Below are positions 27,684 through 34,882 of a DNA stretch of 64,000 nucleotides, piece after piece (within the stretch, counting starts at the first letter, position 1; each line of letters begins with the position of its first letter). The position numbers and the translations under genes are program-made. This stretch comes from an uncultured Oscillospiraceae bacterium. GTDB lineage: Bacteria; Bacillota; Clostridia; Oscillospirales; Ruminococcaceae. Under the pieces are notes generated by a model that made no database searches, was not told the origin of the DNA, and saw nothing but the letters and a program-made list of their open reading frames with translations. The DNA lies in the NCBI GenBank assembly GCA_910577565.1, contig CAJTNJ010000006.1, positions 30,644 through 94,643 of the forward strand. Direction: 5' to 3'.

Positions 27684-28889
27684 ATGAAACTTTTCAATTT
27701 CTTCAATCGAAGCACAGAAATCGTTAAAAATACAAGTGATGACTTATTGCTCAAAAGCATTTTAAGTGAAAATGCTTTTGGCAAAGCTGAGGCTCTTAAT
27801 ATTCCGGCGGTGGCAAGGTGTGTAAATTTGATTTCAGACACCGTTTCAATGATTCCAATAAAACTTTACAAAGAGAAAATTGAAAGTGGAAAACGTAAAA
27901 CTGTTGAAGTCTCTGATTCGAGGTGTGACCTCTTAAATGACGACACGAAAGACACGCTTGACGGAGTGCAGCTAAAAAAAGCAATAGTAAGAGATTATTT
28001 GCTCGAAGGAAATGCTTATGTGTTTATCAATAAAAGGCGAAATATTGTGAAATCGCTTAATTATGTAGACTCGGGCAATGTGATGATAAGCAAAAATTCT
28101 GACCCGATTTTTAAAGATTATAACATTATGGTTTACGGAAAAACGTACAAACCATTTGAATTTTTAAAGGTTTTGAGGTCAACCGCAGACGGAGCACACG
28201 GAGTAGGAATCGTTGAGGAAAATAGAGAACTTTTAAAGACCGCTTATTTGACATTAAAGTTTGAACAAAATCTCGTCTCAACAGGCGGAAGCAAAAAAGG
28301 ATTTATAAAAGCTGAGAAAAAAATTACAAAAGAAGCAATGGACAGCTTAAAACGAGCATGGCGGGAACTTTACTGTAATACCGAAAACAATGTGATAGTG
28401 CTCAATGACAATCTTGATTTTAAAGAGGCGAGCAGCACATCGACAGAAATGCAGCTCAATGAAAACAAAACCTCGCTTAATAACTCCATTTTAGACATCT
28501 TTGGAGTGCCGATTGATTTTAATTGGGAAACATTTATAAAAACCGCCATTATGCCAATATTGACCGCAATCGAATGTGCTTTAAACCGGGACTTACTTTT
28601 TGAACGAGAGAAGAAGTCTTTTTATTTTGCCTTTGACACAAAAGAAATCATTAAAGGCGACATCAAAACAAGATTTGAAGCATACAAAACCGCCCTTGAT
28701 TCAAACCTGATGCAGATAGATGAGTGCAGATATTTAGAAAATTTAGAGCCTTTAGGGCTTAATTTCGTAAAGCTCGGACTTCAAGACGTGCTTTTTAATC
28801 CCGTTACGAAAGAAATCTACACACCAAACACAAACCAAATTACAAGTATAGAAAGGACTGAGGACAACGAGGATAGAAATAAGGAATGA
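27684..28889 (+). CDS. HK97-type portal protein
   Basis: Dodecameric vertex through which DNA enters the capsid. The 401 residues show the family pattern: AEALNIPAVARCVNLISDTV near the start, a central DYLLEGNAYVFINKRR, and DIFGVPIDFNW in the wing region. ATG behind GAAGGTG. The end overlaps the protease coding region. Confidence 0.9.
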   Translation: MKLFNFFNRSTEIVKNTSDDLLLKSILSENAFGKAEALNIPAVARCVNLISDTVSMIPIKLYKEKIESGKRKTVEVSDSRCDLLNDDTKDTLDGVQLKKAIVRDYLLEGNAYVFINKRRNIVKSLNYVDSGNVMISKNSDPIFKDYNIMVYGKTYKPFEFLKVLRSTADGAHGVGIVEENRELLKTAYLTLKFEQNLVSTGGSKKGFIKAEKKITKEAMDSLKRAWRELYCNTENNVIVLNDNLDFKEASSTSTEMQLNENKTSLNNSILDIFGVPIDFNWETFIKTAIMPILTAIECALNRDLLFEREKKSFYFAFDTKEIIKGDIKTRFEAYKTALDSNLMQIDECRYLENLEPLGLNFVKLGLQDVLFNPVTKEIYTPNTNQITSIERTEDNEDRNKE

Positions 28890-29532
28890 TAGCGTACTTT
28901 TAGATGGTTACGTAAACGCAGTAGCAAGGGATTCCAAGCCGATGCTTGATGAAAACGGAGAAAAGTTTGTGGAGCAGATAACTCCCAAAGCATTTCAAAG
29001 GGCAATTGAAAAAAACAAAGATATTTTGTGCCTTTTAAACCATGAACCAAGCCGAAAACTCGGGTCAACAAAAGATGGAAACATTGAGCTTTTTGAAGAT
29101 AATATCGGACTTAGAGCGATTTGTGAAATAACAGATAGTGAGGTAATTCAGAAGGCAAAAGATAATAAACTTCGAGGCTGGAGCTTTGGTTTTGAAGCGG
29201 TAAAAGAGCATGAGGAAACAGCAAGAGAAAATTTAAAACGTAGGCTTATTGATGAAATGAATTTATTTGAAGTTTCAATCATTGATGAACAAAAAATCCC
29301 GTGTTATGAAGGCACGAGCATTGAAACAAGAGCCGAAAAACAAATAAAAACAGAATACAGAGGTGAAGAATTTAAGCCCAAAATTATTGACCAGCGAAGC
29401 ACCGGAGCTAATTCGCACAGCTTAAAAAGTGAAAATATTGGGACAAGTGCTTGCGACCAAGAAGTCAACTATTCAAAATATGAAAAAATTTTAGAGGAGA
29501 TGTTAAGTTATGGAATTGAAATATCTAACTGA
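28867..29532 (+). CDS. HK97-type prohead protease with ACG at the start position
   Basis: Serine protease that matures the capsid. Conserved sequence begins right at the overlap with the portal end: RIEIRNDSVLLDGYVNAVAR, then FVEQITPKAFQRAI, LLNHEPSRKLGST (His of the triad), LRGWSFGFEAV and FEVSIIDEQKIPCYEG (Ser region). The first canonical start (ATG 28942) would remove 25 conserved residues. Related proteins begin M-(R/K)-IEIR; here the codon before AGG ATA GAA is ACG at 28867, with AAAGG about 10 nt upstream. A CTG at 28858 is another weak possibility. Confidence 0.8.
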   Translation, partial: TRIEIRNDSVLLDGYVNAVARDSKPMLDENGEKFVEQITPKAFQRAIEKNKDILCLLNHEPSRKLGSTKDGNIELFEDNIGLRAICEITDSEVIQKAKDNKLRGWSFGFEAVKEHEETARENLKRRLIDEMNLFEVSIIDEQKIPCYEGTSIETRAEKQIKTEYRGEEFKPKIIDQRSTGANSHSLKSENIGTSACDQEVNYSKYEKILEEMLSYGIEISN

Positions 29533-30718
29533 AAAAAGAGTGGAAAATCAAGAGCAGATGCAAAAAATCTTAAATATGGCAAAATCGGAAAAAAGAGATT
29601 TAAGCGAACAAGAAATCACAAAATTTAACGAACTAAAGAAGCTAATTAACGAAATCGATGCAACAATTAAAGCTGAGGAAGATTCAAGAAAAATGGACAT
29701 TGAAGATAAAAAAGAAGTTTCAGAAGAAACCAAAACAAGTGGCAATAAAGAAGTGCAAAGTGAGGAACGTGCTTTTACTGAGTACATTGTAAATGGAAAA
29801 GAAAGAGCCGACAGCCCCGGAATGTCTTATGGTAGCAATGGAGCGATTGTTCCGACAACAATTGCGAAGAAGATTATTGAAAAGGTAAAGGAGCTTTCAC
29901 CTATTTACGAAAAAGTTGAGAAGTTCCACACCAAAGGAACACTTGAAATACCTGTTTATGATGCAGATTCAAGTGTAGATAGCGGTTCAGGCAGTGTGAA
30001 TGTTGCATATCAGGGAGACGAATTTACATCACTTGTTGCAGGACAAGGGAAATTTACATCAGTGGAGCTCAAAGGCTACTGTCACGGGGCTTTGTCTGTC
30101 ATAAGCCGGAAACTTTTAAACAACACAGACATCAATGTCACAAACTTTCTTACAAACAAGATTGCTCAGGCTTTTGCGGACTTTTGGGAGCGAGAACTCT
30201 TAATAGGTACAGGTTCGGCAAATAATCATATGACAGGTGCAATTTCAACCACAAACTTAGTTGCAACGGGCAACACAACTTACACCGCAGCAACTGCAGC
30301 TAAGATTGATAATTTAATCAGTTTGCAGCTTGCAGTTCCGCAGCAGTATCAAAAGAACGCAATTTGGATTATGAACAAGGCGGTATTTTCTGAAATCAGA
30401 AAACTCAAAGACGGTAACGGAAATTATTACATGGCTTACGGAAAAGGCTTAACAGGCGGCTTTGATTGGGAATTGCTCGGGAAACCTGTTTATATTTCAG
30501 AAAATATGCCTGATGCTACAACAGTCGGAAATGTTCCTATTCTTTATGGAGATTTTTCGGGAATGGCGATGAAAATCTCGCAAGATTTAGAGATTCAGCT
30601 TATGCGTGAAAAGTATATAGACAAAAACGCAGTCGGGATTGTCGGTTGGGCTGAGTGCGATTCCAAGATTCAAAATAATCAAATGATTGCCGGGCTTAAA
30701 ATGGCATCGTCTGTTTAA
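29510..30718 (+). CDS. HK97-type major capsid protein
   Basis: 402 residues. The first ~110 form the charged helical delta/scaffold domain (EKRVENQEQMQKILNMAKSE, KFNELKKLINEIDATIKAEE) that the protease removes; the mature part starts around ADSPGMSYGSNGAIVPTTIA and has E-loop, P-domain and A-domain segments of the HK97 fold (FADFWERELLIGTGSANNHM, PVYISENMPD). Overlaps the protease by 23 bp; ATG behind GAGGAGATG. Confidence 0.92.
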   Translation: MELKYLTEKRVENQEQMQKILNMAKSEKRDLSEQEITKFNELKKLINEIDATIKAEEDSRKMDIEDKKEVSEETKTSGNKEVQSEERAFTEYIVNGKERADSPGMSYGSNGAIVPTTIAKKIIEKVKELSPIYEKVEKFHTKGTLEIPVYDADSSVDSGSGSVNVAYQGDEFTSLVAGQGKFTSVELKGYCHGALSVISRKLLNNTDINVTNFLTNKIAQAFADFWERELLIGTGSANNHMTGAISTTNLVATGNTTYTAATAAKIDNLISLQLAVPQQYQKNAIWIMNKAVFSEIRKLKDGNGNYYMAYGKGLTGGFDWELLGKPVYISENMPDATTVGNVPILYGDFSGMAMKISQDLEIQLMREKYIDKNAVGIVGWAECDSKIQNNQMIAGLKMASSV

Positions 30719-30732
30719 AGAGGTGATTCAAA

Positions 30733-30942
30733 ATGAGCTATAATACCAAGAACTATCAAGACGGAGATAATTTAGTAATCGGCGGTACTTTAGAAATCAC
30801 AGAGGGAGCCACACTCAGTGGCTTCCCATGTGCTTCAAATCAATCAGACAGCACAGCCACGACTATTGCCGATTTAAAAAGTGACTTCAATTCTTTAATT
30901 TCTAAGCTAAAGGCCGCAGGACTTATGGAATCTGACAGTTAA
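30733..30942 (+). CDS. Small capsid-associated (head fiber-like) protein
   Basis: 69 residues: an N-terminal beta segment (NLVIGGTLEITEGATLSGF) and a C-terminal helix (IADLKSDFNSLISKLKAAG). This two-part form directly after the capsid gene matches small proteins often called head fiber proteins. 14 bp after the capsid gene, RBS AAAGAGGTG. Confidence 0.7.
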   Translation: MSYNTKNYQDGDNLVIGGTLEITEGATLSGFPCASNQSDSTATTIADLKSDFNSLISKLKAAGLMESDS

Positions 30943-30956
30943 AAGAGGTGTATGTT

Positions 30957-31253
30957 TTGAAAGTTAGCGAGATTGCAGTTAAAAATTTAGCCGATTACTT
31001 AAAACTTGACTATCAATCACTTTCAGAAGAAGAAATTTTGGAACTTGCAGCATTTTTGCAAGCATCACAAAGTTTCATTTCAGATTATACAGGCTTGACC
31101 CCTACTCAAATTGATGCTCACGAAACCTTTGTGATTGCAGTTTATGTGTTGGTTCAAGATATGTATGACAATCGCACTCTTTATGTTGACAAAAGCAACT
31201 TAAACCGAGTTGTCGAAATGATTTTGGGTATGCACTCAGTAAATCTTCTTTAA
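30957..31253 (+). CDS. Head-tail connector (HK97 gp6-like)
   Basis: 98 residues, all helical: VKNLADYLKLDYQSLSEEEI, SQSFISDYTGLTPTQID, FVIAVYVLVQDMYDNRTLYV, ending RVVEMILGMHS. Typical of gp6-type adaptors stacked under the portal. TTG start at 30957 behind GAGGTG; a GTG at 30948 lies inside that site. Confidence 0.8.
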   Translation: MKVSEIAVKNLADYLKLDYQSLSEEEILELAAFLQASQSFISDYTGLTPTQIDAHETFVIAVYVLVQDMYDNRTLYVDKSNLNRVVEMILGMHSVNLL

Positions 31254-31265
31254 AGGTGATTAAAT

Positions 31266-31595
31266 ATGCAGATAAACCCAGGAAATTTTGATAAAAAGAT
31301 TGAAATTATAAAATATGAAGTTCAAAAAGATTCTGATGGTTTTGAAAATAAAACAGAAGTCACCATTTTAAACACTTGGGCACAGGTTACAAACACAAGT
31401 GGAACTGAGATTTTGCGGTCAAATTCAGACTTTTCAGAAGTAAAAACAAGGTTTTTAATGCGGACCCCAAAAGCAGAAATCACAAAAGATATGATAATTA
31501 AGTTTAAGGGTAATGCATACAACATAACTTATATTAACGACTATGGCTATGACAAAAAATACACCGAAATTATTGCAGAGCTGGTGATTAAATAA
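31266..31595 (+). CDS. Head-closure / head-tail adaptor protein (SPP1 gp16-like)
   Basis: 109 residues, beta-rich: FDKKIEIIKYEVQKDSDGFE, TWAQVTNTSGTEI, then FKGNAYNITYINDYGYDKK. Matches the phage head-tail joining family that plugs the connector. Its stop overlaps the start of the next gene by 1 bp (TAATG). Confidence 0.8.
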   Translation: MQINPGNFDKKIEIIKYEVQKDSDGFENKTEVTILNTWAQVTNTSGTEILRSNSDFSEVKTRFLMRTPKAEITKDMIIKFKGNAYNITYINDYGYDKKYTEIIAELVIK

Positions 31596-31984
31596 TGGCG
31601 CAGTTTAGCTTTTCAGTAGATATTGATTCTATATTTCCCAAAGGCTTAAATGATGAAAATTTGGCACTTGATATGGTAAAAGCAGGTCAGGAAGTTATGC
31701 AGAAAAGCATTCAAAGAGCAGCTTTAAAGCACAGAAAGACGGGCAGTATGGCAAATTCGGTGAAATGTTCCAAGCCCACAATTAATCGAAATGGTGATGC
31801 AGTCGGTCGAGTGAAATTTTATGGTAAAGATAAAAACGGAATGCAGAACTGGTACAAGGCAATTTGGATTGAATATGGAACTCGGCATCAAAGAGCTCAG
31901 CCCTTCGTTAGACCTGCGATTAAAAGCTGTGAGGGCAGTATCAGGGCAGCGATGGAGAAAACATTTAATCAGAAAGCGAAGTGA
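31595..31984 (+). CDS. HK97 gp10-family tail component
   Basis: 129 residues. KHRKTGSMANSVKCSKP and WIEYGTRHQRAQPFVRPAI are the two conserved blocks of the gp10/HK97-gp10-like family that links tail tube to connector. Translationally coupled to the preceding gene. Confidence 0.85.
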   Translation: MAQFSFSVDIDSIFPKGLNDENLALDMVKAGQEVMQKSIQRAALKHRKTGSMANSVKCSKPTINRNGDAVGRVKFYGKDKNGMQNWYKAIWIEYGTRHQRAQPFVRPAIKSCEGSIRAAMEKTFNQKAK

Positions 31985-32010
31985 CCGACGAGCCACCGGG
32001 GGCAATTCGC
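31976..32010 (+). other. GC-rich potential RNA structure after the gp10-like gene
   Basis: A short GC-rich island in AT-rich DNA spans the gp10 stop codon. GCGAA (31976-31980) can pair with TTCGC (32006-32010), enclosing a GCC...GGC hairpin around a CCGGGGG run. The next gene starts 72 bp later. Function unknown. Confidence 0.35.
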
Positions 32011-32082
32011 GCACAAAATAATATTAAAACAATATGCCACATACACGCGACTTAAAGATTAGCCAAAAAGGTTGGTGATTTT

Positions 32083-32430
32083 ATCAATATAAATCTATTA
32101 ATCGAAACAGCTTTTACTGACTTCACAGTTGGCACAAAGCATATTCCGATTTCATTTTTAAATTATTCAGGTAATTCAGACACCTATCTTACCTATTACA
32201 CATGGTATGAAAAACCGGATAATCATTACGACGACGAATATCATGCAGAGATAGTGTATGGAACGATTGATATTTTTTCAAAAGGCAATTTCAAAGGTAT
32301 TTTAAAACAGGTAAAAAATAAATTGAAACAAAATGGATTCACTTGGACAGACAACGGGTCTGAAAGTTTTGAGAAAGACACGGGTTATTATCATGTTCCG
32401 GTGAATTTTTATTACTCAGGTAATTTATAA
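32083..32430 (+). CDS. Tail completion/minor tail protein with ATC at the start position
   Basis: A 115-codon frame between the gp10-like and major tail genes, exactly where a tail-completion (Tc) protein is expected. It reads NINLLIETAFTDFTVGTKHI, FLNYSGNSDTYLTYYTWYEK, EIVYGTIDIFSKGNFKGILK and GYYHVPVNFYYSGNL, the pattern of this short family. The frame is open from 32056 but has no ATG, GTG or TTG before the conserved sequence. ATC at 32083 stands at normal distance behind AAAAGGTTGGTG. Missed by any search demanding a canonical start. Confidence 0.75.
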   Translation: MNINLLIETAFTDFTVGTKHIPISFLNYSGNSDTYLTYYTWYEKPDNHYDDEYHAEIVYGTIDIFSKGNFKGILKQVKNKLKQNGFTWTDNGSESFEKDTGYYHVPVNFYYSGNL

Positions 32431-32451
32431 ACTTAAAAAGGGAAAGTCGGG

Positions 32452-32536
32452 CCCCGAAAAGTTGGTAGCGAGTAAATCGGCGTGAAAACAGTGCGTTTAC
32501 AAACTGTTAGCCGATATGAGCGTTGACTTTTTGGGG
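32452..32536 (+). repeat. Structured RNA repeat, copy A (upstream of major tail gene)
   Basis: CCCCGAAAAGT (32452-32462) pairs with ACTTTTTGGGG (32526-32536). Inside, ATCGGC (32476-32481) pairs with GCCGAT (32510-32515) and AACAGT (32487-32492) with ACTGTT (32503-32508): a three-tier stem of about 85 nt. The basal stem and the following GAGAGGA recur at 39103-39138. No protein is encoded between 32,431 and 32,611. Confidence 0.65.
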
Positions 32537-32611
32537 AGAGGACGAGTACCGAAATGATTGAGCTTTTGCACTTAAGGGCAAAACGAAAAAAATGAAGGAG
32601 ACGAGGACGAC

Positions 32612-33172
32612 ATGGCAGGAATAGGACTTAAAAGTTTTAAATATGCAAAATTGAATGAAGATGGCAAGACTTATGGAGAAGTGAAAACACTCGCAGGAGC
32701 GATTGAGTGTAAAGTTACGCTTGATTTGTCAGAAGCCACACTTTATGCCGACGATGCACTAAAAGAACAAGTCTCGCTTTTCAAGAGTGGAACTATGACA
32801 GCAGGAATTGACGATGATGATGACACCGTTTTTGCAGAGCTTTTGGGAAAAACAGTTGATGAAGAAACAGGCGTTATAACATCAAATATAAGTGACATGC
32901 CAATTTATGTTGGTTTTGGACATATAGTTCCTAAAATAGTCGGTGGTAAGCGGATGTACAAGGTGGAATTTTTCCCAAAAATGAAATTTAAACCGTTTAT
33001 AACAGATTCAAAAACGAAAGGCGATAGTTTAGAGTTCACAACCCCGTCAGTTGAAGCGACAATCTTTGAAAATGATAATGGAGATTGGGAAAAACACAAA
33101 GTCTATGGCACAGAAGCAGAAGCAAATACGGCACTGAATGGGTTCTTTATACAATCGACCGAGGAGGAATAA
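32612..33172 (+). CDS. Major tail protein (phi13/TP901-1 type)
   Basis: Forms the tail tube. 186 residues, beta-rich, with VKTLAGAIECKVTLDLSEAT, LKEQVSLFKSGTMTAGIDDD, YVGFGHIVPKIVGGKRMYKV and SVEATIFENDNGDWEKHK, the usual blocks of the phi13 family. ATG preceded by GAAGGAGACGAGGAC. Followed at once by the tail chaperone. Confidence 0.88.
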   Translation: MAGIGLKSFKYAKLNEDGKTYGEVKTLAGAIECKVTLDLSEATLYADDALKEQVSLFKSGTMTAGIDDDDDTVFAELLGKTVDEETGVITSNISDMPIYVGFGHIVPKIVGGKRMYKVEFFPKMKFKPFITDSKTKGDSLEFTTPSVEATIFENDNGDWEKHKVYGTEAEANTALNGFFIQSTEEE

Positions 33173-33175
33173 TAT

Positions 33176-33553
33176 TTGCTTGATAAGATTAATTATTTAG
33201 AGACCGGCGAAGAAAAATTTCCTATGGTTTTCACATTAAATGTAATGGAATCCATACAAGAAAAATATGGGTCAATCGAATCTTGGTCTGATTTAATTCA
33301 ACGCGGCGGCGAACCCGATATTAAAGCATTAAAATTTTTTATTACAGAAGCAATAAATGAGGGCATTGATATCGAGAATGAAAAATCGGATGAAAAACGC
33401 AAACCTATAACATTAAAAAAAGCAGGAAGAATCCTGACTGAGATAGGGTTATTAGGTACAACCGATAAAATCATGACAACAATTTCAGAGAGTGTACAAA
33501 CAGGTAAGCAAACAAAAAACACTCAGACCACGAAAAGTCAAGCGGAGCAATAG
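33176..33553 (+). CDS. Tail assembly chaperone, upstream (gpG-like) product
   Basis: 125-residue short product of the G/GT pair that coats the tape measure protein during tail assembly. TTG start at 33176, 7 nt after GAGGAGGA. Sequence blocks FPMVFTLNVMESIQEKYGSI and ALKFFITEAINEGIDIE fit the Firmicutes chaperone family. The 3' end holds the slippery heptamer (33514-33520) from which a longer product is made. Confidence 0.85.
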   Translation: MLDKINYLETGEEKFPMVFTLNVMESIQEKYGSIESWSDLIQRGGEPDIKALKFFITEAINEGIDIENEKSDEKRKPITLKKAGRILTEIGLLGTTDKIMTTISESVQTGKQTKNTQTTKSQAEQ

Positions 33554-33564
33554 ATTTTTCGTGG
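33514..33564 (+). promoter_or_regulatory. Programmed -1 ribosomal frameshift signal (A_AAA_AAC plus hairpin)
   Basis: In the chaperone frame the codons ACA AAA AAC contain the canonical slippery heptamer A AAA AAC at 33514-33520. Seven nucleotides downstream CCACGAAAA (33528-33536) pairs perfectly with TTTTCGTGG (33556-33564), a 9-bp stem with a 19-nt loop. Slip site, spacer and hairpin match known -1 signals, and the -1 frame is open through to 33747. Confidence 0.88.
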
Positions 33565-33747
33565 TTACTCTTTGTAGGAACAAAAATGCTCGGCTTTACT
33601 GAACGTGAGGTCGGGCATTTTACTTTAAGAAAGTGGTCGCTTTTATATAATCATTTCAAAACGTATCACAACTTTTGCACGAAACAAGGACTTTTTAAAG
33701 AAGAAAAAAGAACGAGTCAAAACACCGATGAATGGCTATCTAATTAG
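33520..33747 (+). CDS. Tail assembly chaperone -1 extension (gpT-like part of gpGT)
   Basis: Not an independent gene: it is read in the -1 frame after slippage at 33514-33520, giving a fusion from 33176 to 33747. The extension reads HSDHEKSSGAIDFSWLLFVG, TKMLGFTEREVGHFTLRKWS and ends DEWLSN. LGFTEREVGHFTLRKW is the familiar second half of GT chaperones that contacts the tail tube. An internal ATG at 33587 has no ribosome-binding site. Confidence 0.82.
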   Translation, partial: HSDHEKSSGAIDFSWLLFVGTKMLGFTEREVGHFTLRKWSLLYNHFKTYHNFCTKQGLFKEEKRTSQNTDEWLSN

Positions 33748-33755
33748 TATGTTAG

Positions 33756-33784
33756 TTGACAAAAAGGCTTAATTGAGTTATAAT
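33756..33784 (+). promoter_or_regulatory. Promoter P1 of the Abi cassette
   Basis: Perfect TTGACA (33756-33761), 17-bp spacer, perfect TATAAT (33779-33784), immediately after the tail chaperone stop. A consensus promoter in the middle of a late operon shows that the cassette is expressed on its own. Confidence 0.85.
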
Positions 33785-33816
33785 ATAAAAAATATTTTTA
33801 GCACCCTAAAAAAGGG

Positions 33817-33846
33817 TTGACAAATCAGAGGTATTTGGTGTATAAT
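33817..33846 (+). promoter_or_regulatory. Promoter P2 of the Abi cassette
   Basis: Perfect TTGACA (33817-33822), 18-bp spacer, perfect TATAAT (33841-33846). Predicted start near 33853, at the 5' edge of the small structured RNA. Confidence 0.85.
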
Positions 33847-33852
33847 AATATT

Positions 33853-33921
33853 AATAGGGCTCCCTACACCTCTCCACACTTTTGAAGTGTGTGATGTGCC
33901 CCAGAGGGAGACATTTTTTTA
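33853..33921 (+). ncRNA. Small structured RNA in front of the Abi gene
   Basis: From P2, about 69 nt: CTCCCT (33860-33865) pairs with AGGGAG (33905-33910); inside it CACACTT (33875-33881) pairs with AAGTGTG (33885-33891) over a TTG loop; GGGC (33857-33860) can form a pseudoknot-like pairing with GCCC (33898-33901), competing only at C33860. The outer stem is followed by ACA and seven T, so most transcripts should end here. An AbiF RNA motif upstream of Abi-family genes has been reported from comparative genomics; this looks like a member, but I cannot match it to the model. Confidence 0.7.
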
Positions 33922-33941
33922 TTAAGAATAGGGTTTTTATA

Positions 33942-34808
33942 TTGGACATTACAAAAAAATTTGCTACATTTGATGAGCAACTAAAAATCATAGAAGATAA
34001 AGGATTTGAAATTTATGACAGAGAAGAATGTCTAAATTTTCTAAAAAGCGTTAATTATTATGATATCTCTGCTTATTTTTTGCCATTTAGAAATTCAGAC
34101 CATACTATCCAAAAGGGCATAGAATTTAAAAGAATTTATAAAATTTATGAATTTGACCGAAAAGTAAGAAGTTTAATATTTTCTGCCATTGAGGAAATTG
34201 AACTATATTTGAGAACTCAATTATCTTATTATCATGCTGAAAAGTACGGTGCAATGGGATATGAAAATAAAGAAAATTTCAATGGATTTTATAATCATCA
34301 AGAACTTTTGGCAAGGGTCAAAGATGAATGCATTAAAAGGAATAATAAAAATGCTGTAATTGTGCATCATAACGTAAAATATAACGGACAAATTCCTATT
34401 TGGGTCTTGGTTTCATTTTTCTCAATTGGTACATTATCAAGATTTTTCGGCAATATGAAAACGTCAGATAAGAAAGCAATTGCTAAAAGTCTATATGCGA
34501 CGAAACTTAAACTTTTAGAAAGTTGGCTCAAATGTTTAACGGTTTTAAGAAATAAGTGTGCACACTATTCAAGATTATACTTTTTAAAATTTTCCAATTA
34601 TCCTAAATTGCCTAAAGATTCTAAATTAAAGACGAATTCAAGACTTTTCGGACAAATATTGGTATTAAAGTTTTTACATATAAACGACAATTCTTGGAAT
34701 AACAATTTTATTTTATCACTGGAATCTTTGCTTGAAGAGTATTCAGAATATATAAGATTTAGAGATATAGGCTTTCCTGAAAACTGGAAAGAAATTTTGA
34801 GCAAATAA
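33942..34808 (+). CDS. Abi_2 family (AbiD/AbiF-like) abortive-infection protein
   Basis: 288 residues. N-terminal Abi_2 block (TFDEQLKIIEDKGFEIYDR, FLKSVNYYDISAYFLPF, IYKIYEFDRKVRSLIFSAIE, EIELYLRTQLSYYHAEKYG) and a C-terminal R-x4-H motif, RNKCAH (R203, H208), the catalytic signature of HEPN ribonucleases, followed by YSRLYF. Likely an RNA-cleaving toxin that stops infection by other phages. I start at TTG 33942, 8 nt after AGGG; the longer frame from 33882 would translate the structured RNA itself. Own promoters and terminator inside the tail operon mark it as cargo. Confidence 0.85.
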   Translation: MDITKKFATFDEQLKIIEDKGFEIYDREECLNFLKSVNYYDISAYFLPFRNSDHTIQKGIEFKRIYKIYEFDRKVRSLIFSAIEEIELYLRTQLSYYHAEKYGAMGYENKENFNGFYNHQELLARVKDECIKRNNKNAVIVHHNVKYNGQIPIWVLVSFFSIGTLSRFFGNMKTSDKKAIAKSLYATKLKLLESWLKCLTVLRNKCAHYSRLYFLKFSNYPKLPKDSKLKTNSRLFGQILVLKFLHINDNSWNNNFILSLESLLEEYSEYIRFRDIGFPENWKEILSK

Positions 34809-34828
34809 AATTAATTAAATATATTTAG

Positions 34829-34857
34829 AAGCATTTCTTGACTGAAGTGCTTTTTTT
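34829..34857 (+). terminator. Terminator of the Abi cassette
   Basis: AAGCATTTC (34829-34837) pairs with GAAGTGCTT (34844-34852; one G-U), followed by five more T. Lies between the Abi stop and the tape measure ribosome-binding site. Confidence 0.75.
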
Positions 34858-34882
34858 ATATTCATTTTTAGGGGGTGAGGAA

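Noticed and set aside
33882-33941. Abi protein beginning at the ATG at 33882
   Set aside because: This start lies inside the hairpin of the predicted small RNA and upstream of its terminator; residues before the TTG at 33942 do not resemble Abi_2 proteins.
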